A model generated the notes under the pieces. That model was not told where the DNA came from. It made no database searches and saw nothing but the letters and a program-made list of their open reading frames with translations. From Sinorhizobium chiapasense (GTDB lineage: Bacteria > Pseudomonadota > Alphaproteobacteria > Rhizobiales > Rhizobiaceae), in the NCBI RefSeq assembly GCF_036488675.1, contig NZ_CP133148.1:1116001-1180000 (forward strand): DNA of 64,000 bases. The letters run 5' to 3'. The number at the start of each line of letters is the position of its first letter. Within the stretch, counting starts at the first letter, position 1. The translations under genes and the position numbers were made by a program. This document shows positions 51,224 to 62,903 of the stretch, piece by piece.

Positions 51224-52537
51224 ATGATGGCCGCGGCGACGGAAGACCAGGTGCAGGCTGCTGCTCAGTCTGGGGTGCCTTCCAGCCGTCCCTTTTCCGC
51301 GTTCGAGCGCATGGTGGCCTGGCGCTATCTGCGCTCGCGACGGAAGGAAGCCTTCATCTCGGTGATCGCCGGCTTTTCCTTCATCGGCATCATGCTGGGT
51401 GTCGCGACGCTGATCATCGTCATGGCGGTGATGAACGGATTCCGCACCGAACTCATTTCCCGGATCCTCGGCATGAACGGTCATATCATCGTGCAACCGC
51501 TCGATGGCCCGCTGACCAACTATGCCGAGCTGGCCAACAAGTTTTCGGCCGTACCGGGTGTGACCATGGCGATCCCGATGGTCGAGGGACAGGTTCTCGC
51601 CCAGGGCTACGGTGACGCGTCGACAGGCGCCCTCGTTCGAGGGGTCCGTGCCGACGACCTCTCGAAGCTGAAATCCATCTCCGAGCACATTCAGTCCGGC
51701 GATTTGGTCGGCTTTGCGTCCGGCAGCGGTGTCGCAATCGGTTCGCGCATGGCCGAACAATTGGGGATCCGTGTCGGCGGCACGATCACGCTGACCTCGC
51801 CGAATGGCGATGTGACACCCATGGGCATGAACCCGCGTGTCAAGGCCTATACCGTCTCGGCGATCTTCGAAATCGGCATGTCGGAATATGACGCAACGAT
51901 CGTCTTCATGCCGCTCGAGGAGGCGCAGCTTTACTTCAATGCCGAGGGTCTCGTCCAATCGATCGAAATTTTCGCCGAGCATCCGGACGCGGTCGATGCC
52001 TTGCGCAAGCCTATTGAAGATGCGGCCGGCCGGCAGATCTTCATCACCGACTGGCGCGATCGCAACAAAACCTTCTTCTCCGCGCTCGAGGTCGAGCGCA
52101 ACGTTATGTTCATGATCCTGACGCTGATCGTGCTGGTGGCGGCCTTGAACATCATTTCCGGTCTCATCATGCTGGTGAAGGACAAGGGCAGCGACATTGC
52201 GATCCTCAGAACGATGGGCGCGACGTCCGGATCGGTGATGCGCATCTTCTTCATGACCGGGGCCGCCATCGGGGTTGCCGGCACGATCGCCGGCGTGCTC
52301 CTCGGCGTCGTCGTCTGCCTCAATATCGAATCGATTCGCCAGTTCTTCTCGTGGGCTTCGGGGACGACGCTCTTCAATCCGGAGCTCTATTTCCTGAGCC
52401 AGCTTCCCGCCGATATGAATGCGGACGAAACGATCGCCGTCGTCGTCATGGCAATCGCCCTTTCCTTCCTTGCCACGATCTTCCCGGCCTGGCGTGCGTC
52501 GCGCCTCGATCCGGTGCAGGCCCTGCGGTACGAATAA
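51224..52537 (+). CDS. lolC: Lipoprotein-releasing ABC transporter permease, LolC/LolE family
   Basis: 437 residues. One N-terminal membrane helix (FISVIAGFSFIGIMLGVATL) is followed by a large periplasmic MacB-like domain and three C-terminal helices of the FtsX family (ILTLIVLVAALNIISGLIML onward), ending ASRLDPVQALRYE. It extracts outer-membrane lipoproteins from the inner membrane for LolA. Only one permease gene is present, as in other alphaproteobacteria, where a single LolC/E-type protein probably acts as a homodimer. ATG at 51224 or 51227 follows GGACGAAGGAAG. Confidence 0.9.
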   Translation: MMAAATEDQVQAAAQSGVPSSRPFSAFERMVAWRYLRSRRKEAFISVIAGFSFIGIMLGVATLIIVMAVMNGFRTELISRILGMNGHIIVQPLDGPLTNYAELANKFSAVPGVTMAIPMVEGQVLAQGYGDASTGALVRGVRADDLSKLKSISEHIQSGDLVGFASGSGVAIGSRMAEQLGIRVGGTITLTSPNGDVTPMGMNPRVKAYTVSAIFEIGMSEYDATIVFMPLEEAQLYFNAEGLVQSIEIFAEHPDAVDALRKPIEDAAGRQIFITDWRDRNKTFFSALEVERNVMFMILTLIVLVAALNIISGLIMLVKDKGSDIAILRTMGATSGSVMRIFFMTGAAIGVAGTIAGVLLGVVVCLNIESIRQFFSWASGTTLFNPELYFLSQLPADMNADETIAVVVMAIALSFLATIFPAWRASRLDPVQALRYE

Positions 52538-52555
52538 CAAGGACAAGAACGCAAA

Positions 52556-53242
52556 ATGAATGCGCGTGTGGCACTGCAGCTCTCTGGCATCGAGCGGCAT
52601 TACGGAGAGGGCGAGACCTACCTGCCGATCCTCAAGGGGGTAGATTTCACGCTGCGAAGCGGCGAGACCGTCGCGCTCGTGGCGCCCTCCGGGACCGGCA
52701 AGTCGACGCTCCTACATGTCGCCGGCCTGCTCGAGCACCCCGACGCAGGCGAGGTCGTCGTGAACGGATTGGCTTGCAACGGGCTCAGCGACGACCGGCG
52801 CACGGCGATCCGGCGCAAGGAGATCGGGTTCGTCTATCAGTTCCACCATCTCCTGCCGGAATTCTCGGCGCTGGAGAACATCATGATGCCGCAACTGATC
52901 GCCGGCCTTCCGAAGGCGGAAGCGGCGAAGAGAGCCGCCGCATTGCTCGACTATATGCGTATCGGCCACCGTGGCAGCCATCGGCCGGCCGAGCTCTCCG
53001 GTGGCGAGCAGCAGCGTGTCGCCATCGCCCGCGGCGTGGCCAATGCGCCGCTCGTTCTCCTGGCCGATGAGCCGACCGGCAATCTCGATCCCGAGACCGC
53101 CGGTTATGTGTTCGAGGCGATGGAGGCGCTGGCGCGCCAGTCGGGACTTGCGGCACTAATTGCGACGCACAACCATGAACTCGCCTCCCTCATGGACCGC
53201 CGTGTAACGATCGAGGACGGGAAGGTCGTCGAACTGAAGTAG
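52556..53242 (+). CDS. lolD: Lipoprotein-releasing ABC transporter ATP-binding protein
   Basis: 228 residues. Walker [13 protein letters not shown] (Ala in place of the first Gly), the signature [14 protein letters not shown] and Walker [13 protein letters not shown] match the MacB/LolD class. It is 18 bases after the permease and provides the energy for lipoprotein release. Length and motifs are complete. Confidence 0.93.
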   Translation: MNARVALQLSGIERHYGEGETYLPILKGVDFTLRSGETVALVAPSGTGKSTLLHVAGLLEHPDAGEVVVNGLACNGLSDDRRTAIRRKEIGFVYQFHHLLPEFSALENIMMPQLIAGLPKAEAAKRAAALLDYMRIGHRGSHRPAELSGGEQQRVAIARGVANAPLVLLADEPTGNLDPETAGYVFEAMEALARQSGLAALIATHNHELASLMDRRVTIEDGKVVELK

Positions 53243-53264
53243 CCTCAAGGCGCCGCCCTACGCG

Positions 53265-53320
53265 GATTCGAAATGCTATGGCGCGCTTTGCGGGTCTGAA
53301 AAGATGCGCGCCGCGGCAGC
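53265..53320. repeat. Degenerate RIME-like repeat, copy 7
   Basis: AAATGCTATGGCGCGCTTTG, GGTCTGAAAAGATGCGCGCC resembles copy 1 and copy 4 (AAAGTGCTACAG ... GTCTGATAAGACGCGCGGC) with substitutions. It lies just after lolD and abuts the DUF5680 stop. Confidence 0.5.
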
Positions 53321-53321
53321 G

Positions 53322-53789
53322 TCAGGGGACGATGAGTCCGCCGCGATAATCGAGCTCGTAGGCTTCTTCGCCATCGACGAAAATGACCTCGCGTCCGGAA
53401 AAGTGATCGGTGCCGCCGCGGCTGCTGTCGATATAGCAACCATAGGCGTGCTGGTATTCCATACCGCCGAGGAAATGGCGCTTGTCGTTATACATCGTCC
53501 GTAATGCCGCCTTGATGACGGCGCCGGCCCGTCGCGCATCGATCAAATCCGGACGAGTGATGCGGCCGAAATAATTCATCGCCCAGCGCGGGTTGCCATC
53601 GTGCCAGACAGCTTCCTGGCCGGCAAAATCCGTTCCGCCGAAATAGCTGTCGAGATAACGCCACGCGCCGCGCTGGTGCCCAATATCGCGCGAGCCGGGC
53701 CTGCAGGCGGGAAGTGCAGCTCCGTCGCCGACATAGGTCTTCGATTTCGCCTCGACAATAAAGTCGGTGAGTTCCTCGATGCTGAACAT
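53322..53789 (-). CDS. DUF5680 domain protein, probably SOS-regulated
   Basis: 155 residues beginning MFSIEELTDFIVEAKSKTY. The core YLDSYFGGTDFAGQEAVWHD followed by WAMNYFGRI is the pattern of DUF5680, a small domain sometimes fused to Xre regulators; here it stands alone with no DNA-binding part. Function unknown. The frame is open to 54050, but the ATG at 53789 follows GGGAG and starts the domain. A perfect GAAC-N7-GAAC LexA box lies 55 bases upstream, so DNA-damage induction is likely. Confidence 0.8.
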   Translation of the reverse strand: MFSIEELTDFIVEAKSKTYVGDGAALPACRPGSRDIGHQRGAWRYLDSYFGGTDFAGQEAVWHDGNPRWAMNYFGRITRPDLIDARRAGAVIKAALRTMYNDKRHFLGGMEYQHAYGCYIDSSRGGTDHFSGREVIFVDGEEAYELDYRGGLIVP

Positions 53790-53843
53790 CAGCGTTCTCC
53801 CATTCTCGCCAGCGAAGATGCCGCAACGCAGCCAGCTTGTAAA

Positions 53844-53858
53844 GAACAAAAAGAGAAC
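53844..53858. promoter_or_regulatory. LexA (SOS) box upstream of the DUF5680 gene
   Basis: GAACAAAAAGAGAAC: two GAAC half-sites separated by exactly 7 bases, the direct-repeat LexA operator of alphaproteobacteria. It is 55 bases upstream of the start at 53789 on the minus strand. Confidence 0.8.
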
Positions 53859-54033
53859 AAACTCTCGTATCTGACGCCCTTGCTTCGCGTCGATCGGTGA
53901 GTGGCGGCGACCTGATGCATTCAATGCGGGCCGGCTCACATGCTCACACTCGCGGTCCCCGATGCTGTTGCCGTGGCGTATTAACCATGAGCTTTGAATT
54001 GCGGGATCTTTTATGCGGGCTTGCTTGACTATG

Positions 54034-54048
54034 GAACAAAAATAGAAC
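54034..54048. promoter_or_regulatory. LexA (SOS) box upstream of the 28-residue peptide gene
   Basis: GAACAAAAATAGAAC, again GAAC-N7-GAAC. It lies 34 bases upstream of the peptide start, immediately after a TTGACT -35-like element (54025-54030), a position where bound LexA would block the promoter. It is also 185 bases from the first box, in the divergent intergenic region. Confidence 0.8.
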
Positions 54049-54082
54049 AAAAGAAAAACAATAGCGGAAAAGGAGCCATGTT

Positions 54083-54169
54083 ATGACTGATTTCGTTCGT
54101 GATCTCGCCGCCTTCGCCTCGATGAGCTTGTTCATCGCCAGCATCTCGGTGATTGCGCTGGGGTTGTGA
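54083..54169 (+). CDS. 28-residue single-span membrane peptide, probable SOS-induced (SidA-like candidate)
   Basis: An ATG seven bases after AGGAG opens a 28-codon frame. The N-terminal MTDFVRDLAAFAS is amphipathic with charged residues, followed by a membrane helix (about residues 11-28: FASMSLFIASISVIALGL). A LexA box sits 34 bases upstream. Size, topology and SOS control resemble Caulobacter SidA, a 29-residue inner-membrane cell-division inhibitor that targets FtsW/FtsN. Toxin-type TisB peptides are an alternative. Homology cannot be shown here, and the gene is too short for coding statistics. Confidence 0.65.
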   Translation: MTDFVRDLAAFASMSLFIASISVIALGL

Positions 54170-54305
54170 CACTTCGGCCCCGGCACGCCGAATCAGCGCT
54201 TCCCGGATGCAATGTTGAAAAAGACGGCAGTTCCGGTCGTTACGCTGGACATCAAGGACCGGAAACGGGATATCCTCTGCTCCGAACGGGAATCGGAGTG
54301 CAACG

Positions 54306-57795
<3,490 letters not shown>

Positions 57796-57800
<5 letters not shown>

Positions 57801-57958
57801 AGCGCCGTGCGTTCAAGTGAACGCACAAAGGACGCTCTAGCACTTTGATTCTAGAGCATCTTATCCGCTTTCAGTGAATCCACTTGAAAGCGGGATGCTC
57901 TAGCGCATCGGCCCAAAAATCGGAATCGATTTTCGGAAAGCACGATGCGTAGATTCAA
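57796..57958. repeat. RIME-like element with two palindromes, copy 8
   Basis: Palindrome one: CTAGAGCGCCGTGCGTTC / GAACGCACAAAGGACGCTCTAG. Palindrome two: CTAGAGCATCTTATCCGCTTTC / GAAAGCGGGATGCTCTAG. A further hairpin GCATCG...CGATGC around CGGAATCGATTTTCGG follows. Same two-part plan as copy 2, with the order reversed. It begins inside the last codons of dnaE. Confidence 0.8.
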
Positions 57959-57976
57959 AGAGCCGAGCTGGGGCCG

Positions 57977-59209
57977 TCAGCGCGCAGAAGTGCGTGTGAT
58001 GGTGATGAAATCCGTTCCCTCGCCGGTTTCCTGTCCGCTCTCCGCATCGGAGATCGACAAGGACGATCCGTTGACGAGAAGACCTGCTATCCGCGCCCGC
58101 ACGTCAGGGGACACCGCGAGCCGGCCCAGCGTCGCTTGGAGCGCATTGGGCGCCGAAGCATCAGCGTCAACCGAAATGCCGAGGCGTTTTTTCATCGACA
58201 CCGGAAGGTGATTTTCCAGGGAAACGCCAAACCATTTGCCGATGCCGCTTGCTCCGTCGTGATGCTGGAACTGCAGGAAATGCGTTCCCAACGCGGCTTC
58301 CGGCTGCTCGATGTCGACGTCGGCGGAGAAGAGCGGTTGGAACCGCTGACGCACGAGCAAGATGCCGTTCGACGGCTTTTCGCGGCCGGCCTTGCGGAAC
58401 ACTTTGTCGATCAGGTCCGGCGTTATTTTGCCGTCAGGTGGAAGACCCTCGGCGGACTGGAATGCGCGCACTGCGTCAAACGTGGCGGGACCGGTCCAGC
58501 CATCCGGGACGCCGGCATCAAAGCCGAGGCTGTTAAGCAGCGCCTGCAACTCGCGGACGGTGTCGCGGGTGCTGCGCCGCGTGATCAAGATGCGGATCGG
58601 TGCCTGCGATTGGCTGGAAGCGGTCGGGACCGAAGCCGTCTTGATCATTGCCACTTCGAGTGAGTCGGTTTCCTTCTGGCTGAGCGCCGGACGCAGGGGA
58701 ACGTCGGAAAGGGGTACCGGCCTTTCCTCAAGCGCCTGCTTCGGCTGGAAAAGCGTCGCACTCGAAACCTCGATAGGAACCACCTGTCGATCCGATATCA
58801 GAACGTGCATTCCGTGCCGGGTCATCCTGAACAGACTTGCCGCAAATTTGCTGGGCAGCCGCACGCAACCGTGGGAAGCCGGGTATTTCGGTACATGGTC
58901 TGAGCCATGGAGCGCAATTCCGGACCAGGTCAGCCGCTGCATGAAAGGCATTGGCGCGTTCGAATAGATGTTGGACTTGTGGCGGCGGCGTTTCTCGAGA
59001 ATCGAGAAGATACCCGTCGGCGTCGAATGGCCGGCTTTTCCGGTCGATACCTTCGAGGTGGCTACGACGACACTGCCGTCGTAGACGACGATCGAGTGCT
59101 GCTGCGTCGAGATGATCACCTGCAGCGGTTGATCGCTGGCTGCAGTGACGGACGACGCCGACGCCAGCAGGAGGGCGAACCCGCCTCCGAGAGTGAAACG
59201 CAAAACCAT
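57977..59209 (-). CDS. L,D-transpeptidase with peptidoglycan-binding domain
   Basis: 410 residues. A signal peptide (MVLRFTLGGGFALLLASASS) precedes a YkuD catalytic domain. The histidine and active-site cysteine are in HGSDHVPKYPASHGCVRLP, at about residues 115-132. Past a linker, a PG_binding_1 domain (TVRELQALLNSLGFDAGVPD) ends near residue 300, followed by a further C-terminal region of about 110 residues. It would make 3-3 cross-links or attach proteins to peptidoglycan in the periplasm. GTG/ATG choices exist upstream to 59254; ATG 59209 follows GGAGTGAGAGT. Confidence 0.88.
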   Translation of the reverse strand: MVLRFTLGGGFALLLASASSVTAASDQPLQVIISTQQHSIVVYDGSVVVATSKVSTGKAGHSTPTGIFSILEKRRRHKSNIYSNAPMPFMQRLTWSGIALHGSDHVPKYPASHGCVRLPSKFAASLFRMTRHGMHVLISDRQVVPIEVSSATLFQPKQALEERPVPLSDVPLRPALSQKETDSLEVAMIKTASVPTASSQSQAPIRILITRRSTRDTVRELQALLNSLGFDAGVPDGWTGPATFDAVRAFQSAEGLPPDGKITPDLIDKVFRKAGREKPSNGILLVRQRFQPLFSADVDIEQPEAALGTHFLQFQHHDGASGIGKWFGVSLENHLPVSMKKRLGISVDADASAPNALQATLGRLAVSPDVRARIAGLLVNGSSLSISDAESGQETGEGTDFITITRTSAR

Positions 59210-59285
59210 ACTCTCACTCCAACGCAAGAACTGTCGAGTGAGCGTATCCGCCAATATTTAAGGAATTCAATCAGTGCGAGCGAGC

Positions 59286-59366
59286 CTACAGCGCCGTGCT
59301 CCTTTCAGACGCACAAGGGTCGCTGTAGCACTTTGAATTGCTGCATGTTTTGGCCCTCAATCGGCT
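59286..59366. repeat. RIME-like repeat, copy 9 (inverse orientation)
   Basis: CTACAGCGCCGTGC, CAAGGGTCGCTGTAGCACTT, TGAATTGCTGCATG: the reverse complement of copies 4 and 5. It lies between the L,D-transpeptidase gene and the end of dinB. Confidence 0.7.
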
Positions 59367-59396
59367 TCATCAAGGAAACTGCAGGAGGCGATCGCT

Positions 59397-60689
59397 TCAT
59401 TGATCGCGGCGCCGGTGGCCGAAGGTGTAGCCGGTCTCGACGGTCGTCTTGCCGAACTTGTCGCGCAGCTTGTTGATGGCGTCTTCGGCGGCGGCACGCC
59501 TCGTCGCCGCCGGATCCACCAGATCCGGCGGGTCGGCAAGTCCGGGATCGGACAGGTCGCTGACGCCGATGCCGATCAGCCTGTATCGCGTGCCGTCGAC
59601 TTCCTTTTCCAGAAGCTGGAGGCCGGTGCGGAAGATACGATCCGCCAGACGTGTCGGGCTGTCGAGCCGCCGGTTGCGCGTGCGAAGCTTGAAGTCGGCG
59701 GTTTTGAGCTTGAGGACGACGGTTTGTCCGGCGAGTTCTGACTTGCGCAGCCGCAGTGCCACCTGCTCGCTGAGCCGCCTGAGATGCGGCACCAGTTCCT
59801 CGGGGCGCGAGAGGTCATCGTTGAACGTGGTTTCCGACGACACGCTCTTGGCTTCCCCGTCGGTCTCCACGATCCGCTCGTCCAGGCCGCGCGAGAGGCG
59901 GTAGAGCCTTTGGCCCATCGTGCCGTAGCGGCGCATCAGGTCGGCCTCCTCCATCATCTGCAACTGGCCGATCGTGCGGATGCCGTCGCGTTCGAGTGTC
60001 GCGGCAAAGGCCTTGCCGACGCCCCAGATCAGTGTGACCGGACGCTCTTTCAGGAAGTCCACGGCCTCGGCCTGACCGATGACGGAAAATCCTCGCGGCT
60101 TCTGCAGGTCGGAGGCGACCTTGGCGAGGAACTTGCAGTAGGACAGACCAACCGAGACGGTGATGCCGATCTCCTGCTCCACCCGCTTGGCGAATCGGGC
60201 GAGCGTTCGGGCCGGCGGATCATGATGAAGCCGCTCGGTGCCGCTGAGGTCGAGGAAGGCTTCGTCGATCGACAGCGGCTGCACAAGCGGCGTCAGTTCC
60301 AGCATCAGCGACCGTACTTCGCGCCCGACACGCGAATATTTCTCCATGTTCGGCTTGATCACGACCGCCTGCGGACAGGCTTCCAGCGCCTTGAACATCG
60401 GCATGGCGGAGCGGACACCGTGAATGCGGGCGATGTAGCAGGCAGTCGAAACGACGCCGCGTTTGCCGCCGCCGATAATCACCGGCTTGTCGGCTAGCTC
60501 CGGATCGTCACGCTTCTCGATCGAGGCATAGAAGGCGTCGCAGTCGATATGCGCGAGCGTCAGCTTGTAGAGTTCGGAGTGGCGAAGAAGCCGCGGGCTG
60601 CCGCAGGATAGACACCGTCGCGCCCCGGCAGCCTGCTCCTTGAGGCAGTCTCGGCAGAAGCCAGGAATCGATGCAGCGCTGTCGGGCAT
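59397..60689 (-). CDS. dinB: DNA polymerase IV (Y-family)
   Basis: 430 residues. The Y-family palm is [20 protein letters not shown], with the metal aspartate/glutamate pair in [12 protein letters not shown] and [12 protein letters not shown] in the thumb. An N-terminal extension of about 38 residues carries a four-cysteine pattern (CRDC ... CLSC), as seen in other rhizobial DinB proteins. It performs translesion synthesis. A GAAC-N7-GAAC LexA box ends five bases before the start at 60689, indicating SOS control with a very short leader. Confidence 0.94.
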   Translation of the reverse strand: MPDSAASIPGFCRDCLKEQAAGARRCLSCGSPRLLRHSELYKLTLAHIDCDAFYASIEKRDDPELADKPVIIGGGKRGVVSTACYIARIHGVRSAMPMFKALEACPQAVVIKPNMEKYSRVGREVRSLMLELTPLVQPLSIDEAFLDLSGTERLHHDPPARTLARFAKRVEQEIGITVSVGLSYCKFLAKVASDLQKPRGFSVIGQAEAVDFLKERPVTLIWGVGKAFAATLERDGIRTIGQLQMMEEADLMRRYGTMGQRLYRLSRGLDERIVETDGEAKSVSSETTFNDDLSRPEELVPHLRRLSEQVALRLRKSELAGQTVVLKLKTADFKLRTRNRRLDSPTRLADRIFRTGLQLLEKEVDGTRYRLIGIGVSDLSDPGLADPPDLVDPAATRRAAAEDAINKLRDKFGKTTVETGYTFGHRRRDQ

Positions 60690-60694
60690 ATCCG

Positions 60695-60709
60695 GAACAA
60701 ATGTTGAAC
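60695..60709. promoter_or_regulatory. LexA (SOS) box at dinB
   Basis: GAACAAATGTTGAAC, GAAC-N7-GAAC, ending five bases before the dinB start codon. It could also influence the divergent GNAT gene (start 60765). Confidence 0.75.
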
Positions 60710-60764
60710 GCGGCGACTTTACGCTCTACGCTACTGAGTCTCAAGGCGGAGATCGGAGGCCGTT

Positions 60765-61352
60765 TTGGATATCACCCTTGAATTCGAACCGGTCACGGCG
60801 CGGCGCTGGCGGGACTTCGAACAGCTCTTCGGCCGGCAGGGCGCCTTCTGCGGCTGCTGGTGCGTCGCACTGCGACTGCCGCACGCCATCCGCACCCGCA
60901 TGTCCCCCGACGAGCGCAAGGGCTTCATCAAGGATCGGATCGCAGTTGGACCGCCGCCCGGTATCCTCGGATATTGCGAGGGCGCGCCGGTTGCCTGGGT
61001 GCAGGTCGGCCCGCGTCATGACGTCCCTCAATTCAATTCGCCGCGCACGGTCTCGCGCCCGCTTCGCGACCACGAGGCCGAGGATCCATCGGTTTGGGCG
61101 CTGAGTTGTCTATTTCTTCTGCCGCGGCTGCGCGGCAACGGATTGAGCCACCGCCTGCTTGGTGCGGCGATCGACCACGCGCGGGCCGGGCACGCCCGCT
61201 TTCTCGACGCATGCCCGATCGACCACGCCAAGCAGTCGAAATCGGCGACGCTCTGCATCGGCTCCACGGCGATCTTTGACATTGCCGGTTTCGCGACGGT
61301 TGCGCGGCGCAAGGACGGCAGACCGCTGATGCGATTGGACTTGAGCCGATGA
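60765..61352 (+). CDS. GNAT-family N-acetyltransferase
   Basis: 195 residues. The acetyl-CoA pocket is expected at LSCLFLLPRLRGNGLSHRLL, with the Q/RxxGxG/A-like RLRGNGLS. The N-terminal part (CGCWCVALRLPHA) is cysteine-rich, a feature of a small subgroup of GNAT proteins. Translation starts at TTG 60765, 5 bases after GGAGG. The substrate is unknown. It is divergent from dinB and 73 bases away, so the LexA box may or may not affect it. Confidence 0.8.
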   Translation: MDITLEFEPVTARRWRDFEQLFGRQGAFCGCWCVALRLPHAIRTRMSPDERKGFIKDRIAVGPPPGILGYCEGAPVAWVQVGPRHDVPQFNSPRTVSRPLRDHEAEDPSVWALSCLFLLPRLRGNGLSHRLLGAAIDHARAGHARFLDACPIDHAKQSKSATLCIGSTAIFDIAGFATVARRKDGRPLMRLDLSR

Positions 61353-61426
61353 GCATCGTCGCTGGAAATCGGCGGGCCTCCGACGTGGTGGCAGCAGCGC
61401 GCCGACAGAGCCGCTTGAAGCGTGGC

Positions 61427-62083
61427 TCAGCTCCGCGGCGCCCAGCGTCCGAAGTGAGCTCGGATCAGCGGCGCGGCCTCCGCCCAGTCCGCAGCCGCAT
61501 GGATGCCGACATCGGGTACCGGGGCGAGAGCGCGAAATTCGGTGTTCGCCATCAGGTTTATCAGAAGACAGGAAGGTGCGTGATCCCTTACCGAATGGAG
61601 ATTGCGCAGAATGTCGTCGATGAAGACGACAGGGAGTTCGCGGCCGCCGTGCAGGTGGTTCACAAGCGGGCCCTTGGGTTCCTCGGAGGCGAGCAGCGGA
61701 TAGGGGAGGCCGAGGGCGTCGAGCAACGCGCGCCGCCTGGCTGCGTGCCGCGGTGGCATCGCGGTCAGAAACACGATGTCCGCCTCGGCGGAGAGTTCCG
61801 CAAGGGTGTTGACCACCAGCGCAGCCGGTGTCTGCCATTGCTCCTGCGCATCATAGAAGGCGTCGAGCAGCGCCTTCACAGTGGTCTCGCTCGCTGTTTC
61901 GCCGCTCTGCAGATCGACGATGTTGCCGGTCAGGCGGAAGGAGTGGGGCAACAGCCTGTGCTGACGGCTTTCGAGGAAGAGTTTGAACGGTGTCAGGAAT
62001 TCAAGGACGACTTCATCGACATCGCTGACGATCAGGGGGCGGTGCCCCAGATGAACGACGTCTTCGGGTCGGTCAGCGGTCAT
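61427..62083 (-). CDS. HAD-superfamily hydrolase-like protein
   Basis: 218 residues. The first HAD motif is [12 protein letters not shown] (nucleophile aspartate), followed by motif II in [17 protein letters not shown] and a distal [14 protein letters not shown] (motif IV aspartates). Substrate unknown. The frame opens at 62170, but ATG 62083 begins two bases after the end of the DUF3572 gene, giving an operon. No membrane or signal segment. Confidence 0.8.
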   Translation of the reverse strand: MTADRPEDVVHLGHRPLIVSDVDEVVLEFLTPFKLFLESRQHRLLPHSFRLTGNIVDLQSGETASETTVKALLDAFYDAQEQWQTPAALVVNTLAELSAEADIVFLTAMPPRHAARRRALLDALGLPYPLLASEEPKGPLVNHLHGGRELPVVFIDDILRNLHSVRDHAPSCLLINLMANTEFRALAPVPDVGIHAAADWAEAAPLIRAHFGRWAPRS

Positions 62084-62085
62084 GC

Positions 62086-62358
62086 TCAGCTGTCCTCGAA
62101 ATCCGAGGCGCCGGAGAGAACGAGGTGTGCCCGGACCACGTCCTCCGGCCGCGTTTGCGTCGCTGCGCAAAAAGCGATCAGCGTCGGTTCGTGGTCCATC
62201 AGGAAAGCGACCAAACCGCCCATGAAACCCGGCTCACCGATTGCCGTGCGCAACGAACCGGGATCGGTGCCGGTCAGGGCGAGGAAGCGGGAGAGAAGGT
62301 CGGGTTCATCGGCGAGCCAGGCGAGGATGGCGATTGCAGTTTCGTCAGCGCTCTTCAT
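62086..62358 (-). CDS. DUF3572 family protein
   Basis: 90 residues, helical, with [20 protein letters not shown] and [12 protein letters not shown]. It is the small protein DUF3572 that is commonly found next to divK in rhizobia. Function unknown. It is divergent from divK with a 156-base spacer and co-transcribed with the HAD gene. Confidence 0.83.
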   Translation of the reverse strand: MKSADETAIAILAWLADEPDLLSRFLALTGTDPGSLRTAIGEPGFMGGLVAFLMDHEPTLIAFCAATQTRPEDVVRAHLVLSGASDFEDS

Positions 62359-62514
62359 GGTGTCGAACCTCTCGTCATCTTGCGCCCGGAATTACCTATT
62401 TTTCAACCAAATAGCGCTAGTCTTGCGACTGAGGAAATGGGCCGAGTCGTTGAGTGTGCAACTTATATGTCCTCAGTGGACTTGCAAGGCGGCGGCGGAC
62501 AGCAAGGTATCGAC

Positions 62515-62886
62515 ATGCCCAAACAGGTGATGATTGTTGAGGACAACGAGCTGAATATGAAGCTCTTCCGCGACCTGATTGAGGCTTCTGGCTATCAGAC
62601 GATCCAGACGCGCAACGGCATGGAGGCGCTCGAGCTTGCGCGCAAGCACCGGCCCGACCTGATCCTGATGGACATCCAGTTGCCCGAGGTTTCCGGTTTG
62701 GAAGTCACGAAGTGGCTCAAAGAAGACGACGAGCTTCACGTCATTCCGGTCATTGCCGTGACCGCGTTCGCCATGAAGGGCGATGAGGAGCGTATTCGCC
62801 AGGGTGGTTGCGAAGCCTATGTCTCCAAACCGATTTCGGTTCCGAAATTCATCGAAACGATCAAGACCTATCTGGGCGATGCCTGA
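62515..62886 (+). CDS. divK: Cell-cycle response regulator DivK
   Basis: 123 residues forming a single receiver domain with no output domain. The acidic pocket is VEDNE, and the phosphorylation site is Asp53 in LMDIQLPE. Thr83 (AVTAFA) and Lys105 (YVSKPIS) complete the set. In alphaproteobacteria DivK is phosphorylated by DivJ and PleC and controls CtrA through the CckA-ChpT relay. ATG 62515 ([12 protein letters not shown]) chosen; an in-frame ATG at 62467 is less likely. pleD follows after 17 bases. Confidence 0.96.
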   Translation: MPKQVMIVEDNELNMKLFRDLIEASGYQTIQTRNGMEALELARKHRPDLILMDIQLPEVSGLEVTKWLKEDDELHVIPVIAVTAFAMKGDEERIRQGGCEAYVSKPISVPKFIETIKTYLGDA

Positions 62887-62903
62887 GCGGCGGGAAACTT
62901 GAG

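Noticed and set aside
49682-52600. 972-codon frame opposite proS and lolC
   Set aside because: It spans two well-supported genes and their intergenic gap, an artefact of base composition.
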